Numbered from the stretch's first letter, positions 1 through 6,941 are shown. The stretch: 12,565 bases of DNA from an uncultured Methanofollis sp. (GCF_937919355.1 NZ_CALFSA010000108.1:1-12565), one strand, 5' to 3'. Program-made: numbers and translations. The notes: generated by a model from the sequence alone, not told the origin.

Positions 1-91
1 CGTCGGCGATCTCGGCGAGGGCCCTGTACGCCGCCCATATGCCGTTGGAGTAGACGCCGTCATCATTGGTGAGGAGGATTTTTGGTCGCAT
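1..91 (-). CDS. surE: 5'-nucleotidase SurE, N-terminal fragment
   Basis: Only the first 30 codons are in the window; the gene continues past base 1. Read on the minus strand from the ATG at 91-89 it begins MRPKILLTNDDGVYSNGI, which is the SurE start: two hydrophobic residues, then the metal-binding TNDDG loop (both Asp ligands present, residues 9-10), then the G-[IVL] at the start of the first helix. SurE proteins are metal-dependent phosphatases acting on 5'- and 3'-nucleoside monophosphates (and in some cases polyphosphate) in the cytoplasm. The gene diverges from mfnD with an 85-bp intergenic gap; no strong Shine-Dalgarno sequence precedes its start. The identification rests on the N-terminal motif only, but that motif is very characteristic. 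Confidence 0.88.
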   Translation of the reverse strand, partial: MRPKILLTNDDGVYSNGIWAAYRALAEIAD

Positions 92-176
92 CGTTAGAGG
101 AAAGAATGGGGCCCTATCCCTGATAGTCGTTTGCGATCAATATCTACAAAAGCGGCCGGCGACAATCCTTTAGAGA

Positions 177-1064
177 ATGAGGGCATTTCTTGCAGAATAC
201 ACGGTCTTCCACGACCCGGCCCTGGCGACCGAGGGGAAGGCCATGATGGCGGTACTCAGCGGGAGTTTCTCGCGGTGCGGCTACGAGGTGGTCACCCCCC
301 GCAGCGGCGACCTGATGGCCGAGATCGAGACCCTCGCCCCTGACTGCGACGTCGGCCTCGTGATCGCCCCTGACAGTCTCCTCGCCCCCCTCACGAAGAA
401 GGTCGAGGACTGCACCGAGAACCTCGGGTGCAACTCCCTGAACGTCGCCCTGTGTGCGAACAAAAAGCAGTCCCTGAAGGTCCTCGCCGCCCACGGCATC
501 CCGGTTCCTGCGGAACAGACCGAGGGGTTGAAAGTGGTCAAGCCGGTGTACTCCTGCGACACCGCGAACACCCGTCTCACTGAAGATGCCCCCGGGGAGG
601 GCGAGATGGGCCAGGAGTATATCGGGGGCGAATCCATGTCTGTCAGCCTGGTCGTCAACCGCTATGTCGGCGAGGCCTGCCTCTTCTATACGGGACGGCC
701 ACCCCTCGTCCTCTCCCTCAACAGGCAGCACATCCCCCTGGAAGATGGTGTCTTTACCTACATGGGCGGGGAGACTCCCATCGACCACCCGATGAAGGAG
801 GAGATTATCGAGACCGCCGTGAAGGCGGCGTCTGTCATCGGCTGCCAGGGCTATGCCGGCGTCGACCTCGTCGTCACCGACAGGCCCTATGTGCTGGAGG
901 TCAATCCCAGGCCGACGACAAGCCTCGTCGGCATCGCCGCCTGCATGAAGGAGGAGATCGCGCAGGTCCTCGTCGACGCCTCCCGCGGCATGGCGCCCGA
1001 GAGCGTCAGCCTCACCGGCCGCGTCCGCTTCGACCGCAACGGGAAGGTGGAGAGGTTATTATGA
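177..1064 (+). CDS. mfnD: tyramine--L-glutamate ligase (methanofuran biosynthesis), ATP-grasp
   Basis: A 295-residue ATP-grasp enzyme. In methanogens MfnD joins the gamma-carboxyl of L-glutamate to tyramine using ATP, giving gamma-glutamyltyramine, an early block of methanofuran. Visible features: an N-terminal pre-grasp region (about 1-95), the ATP-grasp entry segment around 96-113 (KKQSLKVLAAHGIPVP), the nucleotide-lid lysine in VVKP (120-123), the EYIGGES loop at 147-153, and the closing metal/ATP site EVNPRPTTS at 241-249. The start at 177 gives an N-terminus beginning directly with a beta-strand (MRAFLAEYTVFHDP); only a weak purine stretch precedes it, and a TATA-like AATATC lies about 35 nt upstream. 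It overlaps the next gene by ATGA, and that gene is mfnF, which strongly supports the methanofuran assignment over a generic carbamoyl-phosphate-synthase-like ATP-grasp protein. Specificity is inferred from family resemblance and neighbourhood. Confidence 0.9.
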   Translation: MRAFLAEYTVFHDPALATEGKAMMAVLSGSFSRCGYEVVTPRSGDLMAEIETLAPDCDVGLVIAPDSLLAPLTKKVEDCTENLGCNSLNVALCANKKQSLKVLAAHGIPVPAEQTEGLKVVKPVYSCDTANTRLTEDAPGEGEMGQEYIGGESMSVSLVVNRYVGEACLFYTGRPPLVLSLNRQHIPLEDGVFTYMGGETPIDHPMKEEIIETAVKAASVIGCQGYAGVDLVVTDRPYVLEVNPRPTTSLVGIAACMKEEIAQVLVDASRGMAPESVSLTGRVRFDRNGKVERLL

Positions 1065-1993
1065 TCGGGATTGACGTCGGCGGCGCGAACCTGAAGGTCG
1101 TCGACAGGGACGGCGCCCATATCCACTACTGCCCCCTCTGGAAGGAGGCGCCCCTTGCGGAGATGCTCCGCGGGTATGCCGGAGGGGGGGAGAACGCCGC
1201 CGTCGTCATGAGCGGCGAACTTGCCGACAGTTTCGAGGGGAAGACCGGGGGGATCAGGTTCATCGTCGATGCGGTGAAGGAGAGTTTCCCCGACGCCGTC
1301 TTCTACGGCACCGACGGTGAGTTCCACGACGGCGCTGTCCCCGAACTTGCCGCCGCAAACTGGCTTGCCTCGGCCGACTACCTGCGGGGGAGGTACCCCG
1401 GCGCCGTCCTCCTCGACGTCGGGAGCACCACCGCCGATATCATACCCCTCGGGCGTTTCGACGACCTCCGCGGCCTCACCGACCTCCTCCGCCTCCAGAA
1501 GGGCTACCTCGTCTACACCGGCATGCTCAGGACAAATGTGGCGACGCTCGTCCACGCTGTCGAGGTCAGCGGCGTCTTCACCCCTGTCTCGACAGAATAC
1601 TTTGCGTGCAGCGGCGACGCCCATCTCGTCCTCGGCCAGATCACCCCGGAGATGTACACCTCGGCGACACCCGACGGCGGAGAGGTGACCGTCCCTGCGG
1701 CGATGCGGAGACTGGCGCGGGTCGTCTGCGCCGACCCCGAGGAGATCGGGGACGAGGCGATATACGGCATCGCCCGGCAGTTCTGGGCGGCGCAGTCCGG
1801 GATGATCCTCAGGGCCGTCTCCGAGTGTGCGTCGACAGCCGGCACCGGCGCCGTCCTCTGTGGGGGGATAGGTGCGGCACTCTTTGCGAAGATCCTCGGC
1901 GGGGTCGACCTGAACAGGGAACTCGGCGGGATGGCAGACGCCCTGCCCGCCTATGCGGTCCGGGAGGTGGCGTCACGCACAGGCTCACCCTGA
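1061..1993 (+). CDS. mfnF: MfnF, H4MPT-linked C1 pathway / methanofuran synthase of the hydantoinase-like ASKHA fold
   Basis: A 310-residue protein of the family long called 'H4MPT-linked C1 transfer pathway protein', now known as MfnF. It condenses gamma-glutamyltyramine with the diphosphate of 5-(aminomethyl)-3-furanmethanol, forming the phenoxymethyl-furan ether of methanofuran. The actin/sugar-kinase (ASKHA) type phosphate-binding motifs are plain: GIDVGGANLKV at 3-13, LLDVGSTTADIIPL at 117-130, and the LCGGIG turn at 266-271. The ATG at 1061 overlaps the mfnD stop (ATGA), and a good Shine-Dalgarno stretch (GGAGAGGT, about 1048-1055) lies just upstream inside mfnD, so the two are translationally coupled. 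Its product acts directly after MfnD's in the pathway. Its last about 40 bases run opposite the end of the minus-strand frame at 1951-2664. Confidence 0.9.
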   Translation: MIGIDVGGANLKVVDRDGAHIHYCPLWKEAPLAEMLRGYAGGGENAAVVMSGELADSFEGKTGGIRFIVDAVKESFPDAVFYGTDGEFHDGAVPELAAANWLASADYLRGRYPGAVLLDVGSTTADIIPLGRFDDLRGLTDLLRLQKGYLVYTGMLRTNVATLVHAVEVSGVFTPVSTEYFACSGDAHLVLGQITPEMYTSATPDGGEVTVPAAMRRLARVVCADPEEIGDEAIYGIARQFWAAQSGMILRAVSECASTAGTGAVLCGGIGAALFAKILGGVDLNRELGGMADALPAYAVREVASRTGSP

Positions 1994-2664
1994 GCCTCCT
2001 CCTCCTTGCGGGTTCCGTCCTCGTGACCGTGGTCTGCTTCTTCCTCGGTCTCCCGTTTTTCTTTCTCTTTCTCTTCGTGCCGCTCATCCCCTTCCTGTCT
2101 CCGCAGCGGGTGAAGAGGTGTCCTGTCTGCGGATGGGAAACCACAGGCCGCGAGGACTTCTGCCCCTGGGATGGGTCCCGCCTCGTCCCTGCCGACGGCA
2201 ATCGGGATGAGTGAGAGGAGCGAGTTCGGCAGGCGCAGGCCGTAGAGGGGTGTCGACGGCACCGGGCGGGCGCGGCGGGCGGCATAGTTCCGCACCGAGC
2301 CGCGGTCAAGGACGATCCCCATCTCGTTGAGGACACGGGCGGCGCGGTTGGCAGGGAGGTCGTCGGTGAGGACGAGGCAGAGGTCGACGACCGGTGACCC
2401 GACCCGCGTCTCCGGGTAGAAGGGTGCGTCGGCAGTGCAGAGGGCACCGCATGCACCGCACCGGAAACGTTTCACCCAGATTTTAACTTCTTTCTCTCCT
2501 TTCCTGCTCCTCAATCTGGCAAAATGGCGTTTTTTCATGTCATGGGCCCTGACCTCCCCGCCGCAGACCGGGCAACGGACGGGTTTTACGAATTCGGCGC
2601 CGTCGACAGCCGAGATCGCGGTGACGACCAGGTCGGCGAGCATCGGGGGGAGACGCACATGCAT
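1951..2664 (-). CDS. zinc-ribbon / helix-turn-helix-like protein, unknown function (C-terminus doubtful)
   Basis: A 237-codon open frame. The N-terminal 150 residues do not face another gene and look real: a zinc ribbon with ligand pairs C31/C34 (CPVCGG) and C69/C72 (CGACG), a very basic segment between them (RAHDMKKRHFARLRSRKGEKE), then a helical region at about 92-130 (DLCLVLTDDLPANRAARVLNEMGI...SVRNYAAR) that resembles the helix-turn-helix of transposases or DNA-binding regulators. This suggests a nucleic-acid-binding protein, perhaps the recognition part of a transposase-like family without its DDE core; I do not recognise a named family. From residue 151 on, the frame lies opposite the small membrane protein, and its last about 45 residues are just K/E/R-rich, the antisense of a Leu/Phe-rich membrane segment. 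The true protein may end earlier, or the frame may have lost its original stop. Start at 2664 is favoured by AGGT 8 nt upstream; a second ATG is at 2643. Confidence 0.55.
   Translation of the reverse strand: MHVRLPPMLADLVVTAISAVDGAEFVKPVRCPVCGGEVRAHDMKKRHFARLRSRKGEKEVKIWVKRFRCGACGALCTADAPFYPETRVGSPVVDLCLVLTDDLPANRAARVLNEMGIVLDRGSVRNYAARRARPVPSTPLYGLRLPNSLLSLIPIAVGRDEAGPIPGAEVLAACGFPSADRTPLHPLRRQEGDERHEEKEKEKRETEEEADHGHEDGTRKEEEAQGEPVRDATSRTA
1975..2214 (+). CDS. small membrane protein with C-terminal zinc ribbon, unknown function (start uncertain)
   Basis: The frame ending at 2214 encodes a strongly hydrophobic stretch (LTLSLLLLAGSVLVTVVC, then LPFFFLFLFVPLIPFL), probably a two-helix hairpin, followed by a compact zinc ribbon CPVCG...FCPWDGSRL and a short acidic tail. 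Four metal ligands are likely, from the CPxCG pair and the later Cys/Asp knuckle. It is downstream of mfnF and overlaps its end, so it probably belongs to the mfn transcript. No ATG, GTG or TTG precedes the hydrophobic region in frame: a textbook Shine-Dalgarno GGAGGTG (1963-1969) sits 5 nt before an ACG at 1975, a CTG at 1990 overlaps the mfnF stop as CTGA, and the first ordinary start is a GTG at 2023 without a ribosome-binding site. I placed the start at 1975 for the SD; 2023 would be the conservative choice. By hand count, 58 of 74 third positions from 1990 are G/C, supporting that this frame is coding. Confidence 0.62.
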   Translation, partial: THRLTLSLLLLAGSVLVTVVCFFLGLPFFFLFLFVPLIPFLSPQRVKRCPVCGWETTGREDFCPWDGSRLVPADGNRDE

Positions 2665-2666
2665 GT

Positions 2667-2773
2667 GAAGACCTGCGCGCCCCCCCTATTTGAGGATAGC
2701 CGGCTCGCGAGGTAAAATAGTACTGTTGTCAGTTAAACAGTCGCTCTCGATCAAAATGATGGCGCAGGTCTTC
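2667..2773. repeat. perfect 12-bp inverted repeat in fdhA upstream region
   Basis: GAAGACCTGCGC at 2667-2678 is the exact reverse complement of GCGCAGGTCTTC at 2762-2773, with 83 bp between. The left copy ends 2 bp before the start codon of the minus-strand zinc-ribbon gene and contains its likely Shine-Dalgarno; the right copy lies about 90 bp before fdhA. Function unknown: shared operator, remnant of a small mobile element or inversion, or chance. Confidence 0.6.
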
Positions 2774-2817
2774 TCTTCCACCACTATTCATCAAAAATCA
2801 TCCAATCCGGCACTATA

Positions 2818-2826
2818 CTTATATAA
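2818..2826 (+). promoter_or_regulatory. TATA box of fdhAB
   Basis: CTTATATAA is the best archaeal TATA match in the A+T-rich stretch before fdhA. Its centre is about 41 nt before the ATG, so transcription would begin near 2847 and leave a leader of roughly 15 nt carrying the Shine-Dalgarno GAGGT at 2852-2856. The hexamer AATCCG occurs three times around it (2804-2809, 2825-2830, 2831-2836). Confidence 0.7.
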
Positions 2827-2851
2827 TCCGAATCCGACCTTCTTTGCATCC

Positions 2852-2856
2852 GAGGT
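2852..2856 (+). promoter_or_regulatory. Shine-Dalgarno site of fdhA, deciding the start
   Basis: GAGGT is 6 nt before the ATG at 2863. A second in-frame ATG at 2869 (M3) would be 12 nt away, so the first start is preferred. Confidence 0.65.
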
Positions 2857-2862
2857 TTATCC

Positions 2863-4929
2863 ATGGAAATGAAGTATGTCCGTACGACATGCCCGTACTG
2901 CGGTACCGGGTGTTCCTTCAACCTCGTTGTCAAGGACGGAAAGGTCTGCGGCGTCCAGCCGTACCACCGCTCTCCGGTCAACGAAGGGAAGGTATGCCCC
3001 AAGGGCACCTATGCATGGGAGTTCGTGAACCGTGAGGACCGCCTCACCACGCCCCTGATCAAGAAGGACGGCAAGTTCGTCGAGGCGACCTGGGACGAGG
3101 CCTACGACCTCATCGCCCAGAAGTTCAAGTCCTACAAGCCTGACGAGATGGCCTGCCTTTCATCAGCCCGTACCTCCAACGAGGACAACTACGCGCTGAT
3201 GAAGTTCGCCCGCGGCGTCCTCAAGACCCGCCACATCGACCACTGCGCCCGTCTCTGCCACGCTTCGACCGTTGCAGGGCTTGCCGCCTCCTTCGGCTCC
3301 GGCGCGATGACCAACTCCATCCTGGACATCGCCCAGTCCAAGTGCCTCTTTATCCTGGGGTCCAACACCTTTGAGCAGCACCCGCTCATCGGCAGGAAGA
3401 TCGCCCAGGCAAAGATGAACGGTGCGAAGATCATCTACGCCGACCCGCGTTTCACCGCCACCGGCAAGCAGGCCGACCTGTACATGCAGTTCCGCTCCGG
3501 CTCCGATGTCGCCATCCTCAACGGCATGATGCAGTACATCATCCAGAACGGCTGGGAAGACAAGGAGTTCATCGAGAAGCGGACGAAGGACTACGAAAAG
3601 CTGAAGGCAGTTGTGATGAAGCCCGAGTACAACTTCGAGAACGTCTCGAAGATCTCGGGCATCCCGGTCGAGCAGCTGAAGCAGGCGACCGAGTGGTTCG
3701 CCAAGTCCGAGGCTTCCGCCATCCTCTACTCGATGGGCATCACCCAGCACACCACCGGCGTGGACAACGTCAAGTCCGTCGCCAACATCCAGATGCTCAC
3801 CGGCAACCTCGGCAAGCCCGGCGCCGGTGTGAACGCTCTCCGTGGCCAGAACAACGTGCAGGGCGCCTGCGACATGGGTGCGCTCCCGGTCTCCTTCACT
3901 GGCTACCAGAAGGTCACCGACCCGGCGGCCTACAAGAAGTTCGTCGATGCATGGGGCTTCCCCGACGGCATCTGCGAGCCGAAGAACGGCTACGAAGTCA
4001 CCGTCATGATGGACGTCCTCACCGACAAGCCCGGTGAACTCAAGGCGATGTACATCATGGGCGAGAACCCGATGCTCTCCGACCCCGACCTCACCCACGT
4101 CGAGCACGCTCTCAAGAGCCTCGAGTTCCTGGTCGTGCAGGACATCTTCATGACCGAGACCGCCGCCCTCGCCGACGTCGTGCTCCCGGCCACCTGCTAC
4201 GCAGAGAAGACCGGCACCCAGACCTCGACCGAGCGCCGCGTCCAGATGTGGCACAAGGCTCAGGAGGCACCCGGCCAGGCCAAGCTCGACTGGCAGATCA
4301 TCTCCGAACTCGCCGCCAAGATGGGCTACGGGGCACAGTTCGCCTACAAGTCCTCCGAGGAGATCTTCGACGAGATCGCCGCGGTCACCCCGTCGTACCA
4401 CGGCATGAGCTACGCCAGGCTCGAGAAGCCCGAGGGTCTCCACTGGCCCTGCCCGACCGCCGAACACCCCGGCACCCCGATCCTCCACATCGGCAAGTTC
4501 TCGCACCCCGATGGTTTCGGTGTCTTCTTCCCCATTGAGTGGAAGCCGCCAGCGGAGGTCCCGGACGCGGAGTACCCGCTCATCCTCACCACCGGCAGGT
4601 GCCTCTTCCACTGGCATACCGGTTCCATGACCCGCCGTTCCGAGCACCTCAACGCCGAGGTCCCGACCGGCTGGATCGAGATCAACCCCGAGGACGCCAA
4701 GGCCCTCGGCATCGTTGACGGTGAGATGGTCAAGGCGACCTCACGCCGCGGTACCATCAATGTCCCGGCGAAGGTCACGAAGGACATTATGAAGGGCGTC
4801 ACCTTCATGCCGTTCCACTTCGCCGAGTGCGCAGCAAACGTCCTGACCAACAATGCCCTCGACCCGGTCGCCAAGATCCCGGAGTTCAAGGCATGTGCTG
4901 TGAAGGTTGAGAAGATCCAGGAGGCCTGA
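2863..4929 (+). CDS. fdhA: F420-linked formate dehydrogenase, catalytic subunit alpha (W/Mo-pterin)
   Basis: A 688-residue molybdopterin oxidoreductase, full length for methanogen FdhA. It oxidises formate to CO2 and passes electrons through its [4Fe-4S] cluster to FdhB. Visible features: the cluster-binding N-terminus C10-x2-C13-x3-C17-x27-C45 followed by the conserved K47; the active-site segment HCARLCHASTVAG, with C132 as metal ligand (codon TGC at 3256-3258, so cysteine not selenocysteine) and catalytic H133; the formate-site arginine in the LRGQNNVQGACDMG segment (R327); and a C-terminal MopB domain with FHWHTGSMTRRS, then CAANVLTNNALDP. There is no signal peptide, so it acts in the cytoplasm. 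It starts from a clear TATA box and SD site and is followed 2 nt later by fdhB. The metal could be W or Mo; the nearby importer fits either. Confidence 0.97.
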   Translation: MEMKYVRTTCPYCGTGCSFNLVVKDGKVCGVQPYHRSPVNEGKVCPKGTYAWEFVNREDRLTTPLIKKDGKFVEATWDEAYDLIAQKFKSYKPDEMACLSSARTSNEDNYALMKFARGVLKTRHIDHCARLCHASTVAGLAASFGSGAMTNSILDIAQSKCLFILGSNTFEQHPLIGRKIAQAKMNGAKIIYADPRFTATGKQADLYMQFRSGSDVAILNGMMQYIIQNGWEDKEFIEKRTKDYEKLKAVVMKPEYNFENVSKISGIPVEQLKQATEWFAKSEASAILYSMGITQHTTGVDNVKSVANIQMLTGNLGKPGAGVNALRGQNNVQGACDMGALPVSFTGYQKVTDPAAYKKFVDAWGFPDGICEPKNGYEVTVMMDVLTDKPGELKAMYIMGENPMLSDPDLTHVEHALKSLEFLVVQDIFMTETAALADVVLPATCYAEKTGTQTSTERRVQMWHKAQEAPGQAKLDWQIISELAAKMGYGAQFAYKSSEEIFDEIAAVTPSYHGMSYARLEKPEGLHWPCPTAEHPGTPILHIGKFSHPDGFGVFFPIEWKPPAEVPDAEYPLILTTGRCLFHWHTGSMTRRSEHLNAEVPTGWIEINPEDAKALGIVDGEMVKATSRRGTINVPAKVTKDIMKGVTFMPFHFAECAANVLTNNALDPVAKIPEFKACAVKVEKIQEA

Positions 4930-4931
4930 AA

Positions 4932-6173
4932 ATGTCAGCAAAAGGCGATATGTATTACGCGTGGTCTACCGATGCTGACCTCCTTGCAAAGGGCGAGTGC
5001 GGCGGTGCCGTCTCCTCGCTCCTCAAGTTTGCCCTTGAGAGCAAGATGGTCGACGCGGTCCTCGCTGTCAAGAAGGGTGCGGATATCTACGATGCCGTCC
5101 CGACCCTCATCACCAACCCTGAAGAGATCGCGCAGACTGCGGGCTCCCTCCACTGCGGGACGCTCCTCCTCTCCAAACTCTTCAAGAAGTACCTCAATGG
5201 CGCCAGGGACATGAAGATCGCGGTCACCCTCAAGGGCTGCGATGTCATGGGCATGTACGAGCTTGCCAAGAGGCAGCAGATCAACCTCGACAACGTCTAC
5301 ATGATCGGTCTGAACTGCGGCGGGTCTGTGAGCCCGGTCTCCGCACGGAAGATGATCGCCGAGAAGTTCGGCGTCGACCCCGACACTGTCATCAAGGAAG
5401 AGATCGACAAGGGCCAGTTCATCATCGAGACTGCCGAAGGCCACAAGGGCATCAAGATGGACGAGCTCGAGGAAGAGGGCTACGGCCGCAGGTCTAACTG
5501 CCGCCGGTGCAAGATGAAGGTCCCCCGCCAGGCAGACCTCGCCTGCGGTAACTGGGGCGTCATCGGCGACAAGGCCGGGAAGGCAACCTTTGTCGAAGTC
5601 TGCTCCGAGAAGGGTGCGGCACTCCTCGACGCCGCCACGAAGGCCGGCAAGCTTGCCACCGAGGCGCCGAACCCGAAGGGTATCGAGATCCGCGGCAAGG
5701 TCGAGAGCGCCATGCTCAAGCTCGGCGACTCCTGGCGTGCGAAGGACTTCGCAAGCCTCGGCGAGGGCAGCGCCCGCCTGAAGAAGATCGTGGAAGAGAC
5801 CTCCCGGTGCATCAAGTGCTACCAGTGCATCGAGAACTGCCCGATCTGCTACTGTGTCGAGTGCTCCACGAAGAAGCCGTACCTGGTCAAGCCAGGTGAG
5901 GTGCCGCCGAACTTCATGTTTCACCTGATCAGGTTCGCGCACATCTCCGACTCCTGCATCAACTGCGGGCAGTGCCAGGAACTCTGCGCGATGGATATCC
6001 CGAACTCCCTGTTCATGCACGCTCTCCAGGTCGACCTCCAGGAGATGTTCGGCTTTGTGCCGGGCGTCGACATGACCCTGCCGGTGCTTGCACTGGTCGA
6101 AGAGAACGAAGAGCGGGCCCGTCTTGCCGGTACCGGCAGCGACCAGATCTTCAACATCTTCAAGACGGAGTAA
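4932..6173 (+). CDS. fdhB: F420-reducing formate dehydrogenase, beta subunit (FAD, iron-sulfur)
   Basis: A 413-residue protein of the FrhB/FdhB family that takes electrons from FdhA and reduces coenzyme F420 at a bound flavin. The N-terminal and middle part (about 1-225) carries the family's conserved stretches KGECGGAVSSLL (20-31), TLKGCDVMG (99-107), GLNCGGSVSP (126-135) and the Cys-bearing loop SNCRRCKMKVPRQADLACGN (188-207). Two ferredoxin-type motifs follow: C293-x2-C296-x2-C299-x3-C303, and C342-x2-C345-x2-C348-x3-C352. Extra cysteines C306, C308 and C311 follow the first motif. The SD CAGGAGGC overlaps the end of fdhA and the genes are 2 nt apart, so the subunits are made together. In Methanomicrobiales FdhAB is also known to associate with heterodisulfide reductase; that is family knowledge, not seen here. 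Confidence 0.96.
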   Translation: MSAKGDMYYAWSTDADLLAKGECGGAVSSLLKFALESKMVDAVLAVKKGADIYDAVPTLITNPEEIAQTAGSLHCGTLLLSKLFKKYLNGARDMKIAVTLKGCDVMGMYELAKRQQINLDNVYMIGLNCGGSVSPVSARKMIAEKFGVDPDTVIKEEIDKGQFIIETAEGHKGIKMDELEEEGYGRRSNCRRCKMKVPRQADLACGNWGVIGDKAGKATFVEVCSEKGAALLDAATKAGKLATEAPNPKGIEIRGKVESAMLKLGDSWRAKDFASLGEGSARLKKIVEETSRCIKCYQCIENCPICYCVECSTKKPYLVKPGEVPPNFMFHLIRFAHISDSCINCGQCQELCAMDIPNSLFMHALQVDLQEMFGFVPGVDMTLPVLALVEENEERARLAGTGSDQIFNIFKTE

Positions 6174-6177
6174 ATCC

Positions 6178-6195
6178 TTCTTTTCCCTTTTTTTT
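6178..6195 (+). terminator. oligo-T terminator after fdhB
   Basis: Directly after the fdhB stop the coding strand is pyrimidine-rich: a T4 run at 6181-6184, CCC, then T8 at 6188-6195. Archaeal RNA polymerase stops at such T-tracts without needing a hairpin, and no clear hairpin is seen. Confidence 0.7.
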
Positions 6196-6427
6196 CTGCG
6201 GGGCGCACCAGCCTCTTTTTCCTGTTGTGATCGAAAGTGGACTCTGTTTGTCCGCTCACGAGGCGACGTTTCGGGCGGTCAGGGGGGAGAGGTCGACCTG
6301 ACGACGACGGTTTCCTTCAAAGCTGGAAAAACGGTACATAGGAAAGTCCTGTTCTCTTCTTTCGGTCAGTCCCGGCGGGGCTAAAGGTATATCCGGGCGG
6401 CGGTCACACCGGGAATATCTGATCCCC

Positions 6428-6682
6428 ATGGACCCGATACACCTCCTCGGCCTTGCGGCTGGTTCGCTCACGACCCTCTCCTTCATCCCGCAGGTGGCGC
6501 AGACCCTGCGGACGCGGTCGGCGCACGACTTCTCCTATGCGATGCTCGTCTGCTTCCTCGCAGGTCTCATCCTCTGGTTCGTCTACGGCGTGGTCAGGGA
6601 CGACCCCGCGATCATAATTGCGAACGCGGTCACGGCGGTCCTTCTGCTCTGCATCCTTGCGGTGAAGATCAGGTCGCCCTGA
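6428..6682 (+). CDS. SemiSWEET-type PQ-loop membrane transporter
   Basis: An 84-residue protein with three membrane helices (about 5-24, 37-56, 60-79) and the PQ-loop signature in helix 1, SFIPQVAQTLRTRSAHDFS (18-36; P21-Q22). This is the single triple-helix repeat of the MtN3/saliva family; bacterial SemiSWEETs dimerise and carry sugars by facilitated diffusion. The length is normal for the family. The start at 6428 has no Shine-Dalgarno sequence, but GGTATATCC at 6386-6394 lies about 38 nt upstream and may be its TATA box. It stands alone: the fdhB terminator precedes it and the next gene is on the other strand. Substrate in this methanogen is unknown; homology gives only the transporter class. 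Confidence 0.88.
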   Translation: MDPIHLLGLAAGSLTTLSFIPQVAQTLRTRSAHDFSYAMLVCFLAGLILWFVYGVVRDDPAIIIANAVTAVLLLCILAVKIRSP

Positions 6683-6725
6683 TCACAGATCACACCCTGC
6701 GAATCGTTGGGTGAGAGGGTGGCGC

Positions 6726-6908
6726 TCAGTCGATGTCGTCCTCGTCATAGGTGCCGGTGGCGATGAGGTTCTCGTCGATGTCGTCCGGATACGGGAGTTC
6801 GACTACCTCCGCCCCGTCGGGCAGGATGTCACCGATTTCAAAGAACATCGTGTCCGGGTACTCGCGCTCTTCAAGCTTCCCGTTGACCAGTCGCACAATC
6901 ACGATCAT
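6726..6908 (-). CDS. small acidic protein, unknown function
   Basis: Sixty residues, starting MIVIVRLVNGKLEEREY and ending TYDEDDID; strongly acidic in the second half, with short beta-like segments (MIVIVRLVNGKL, AEVVELPY). No cysteines, no signal peptide, no domain that I recognise. Support that it is a real gene comes from its own promoter: on the minus strand TTTATATGC (plus 6933-6941) lies about 29 nt before the ATG, putting transcription start at or within a few bases of the start codon, so the mRNA is probably leaderless or nearly so. It converges with the SemiSWEET gene, 43 bp away. Palindromes lie on both sides of its TATA box. Confidence 0.68.
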   Translation of the reverse strand: MIVIVRLVNGKLEEREYPDTMFFEIGDILPDGAEVVELPYPDDIDENLIATGTYDEDDID

Positions 6909-6923
6909 ACGTGCATTTTTCTC

Positions 6924-6935
6924 TGCTGATCAGCA
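6924..6935. promoter_or_regulatory. 12-bp palindrome between TATA box and start of the acidic small gene
   Basis: TGCTGATCAGCA is a perfect palindrome touching the downstream edge of the minus-strand TATA box. The position is where an archaeal repressor would block polymerase recruitment; that role is inference. Confidence 0.4.
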
Positions 6936-6941
6936 TATAAA
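6933..6941 (-). promoter_or_regulatory. TATA box of the 60-residue acidic gene
   Basis: Read on the minus strand this is TTTATATGC, close to the archaeal TATA consensus, with its centre about 29 nt before the ATG at 6908. Confidence 0.6.

Noticed and set aside
3250..3270. Selenocysteine at the FdhA active site
   Set aside because: The codon at 3256-3258 is TGC, not TGA, so this is the cysteine form.
3163..4647. A 494-codon open frame on the minus strand inside fdhA
   Set aside because: It faces a full-length, motif-complete FdhA; the Val/Gly/Asp/Leu-rich product is typical of the antisense of a G+C-rich gene with few stops.
4935..6020. A 361-codon minus-strand frame opposite fdhB
   Set aside because: Antisense shadow of a conserved iron-sulfur protein; composition is low in complexity and no motif is seen.
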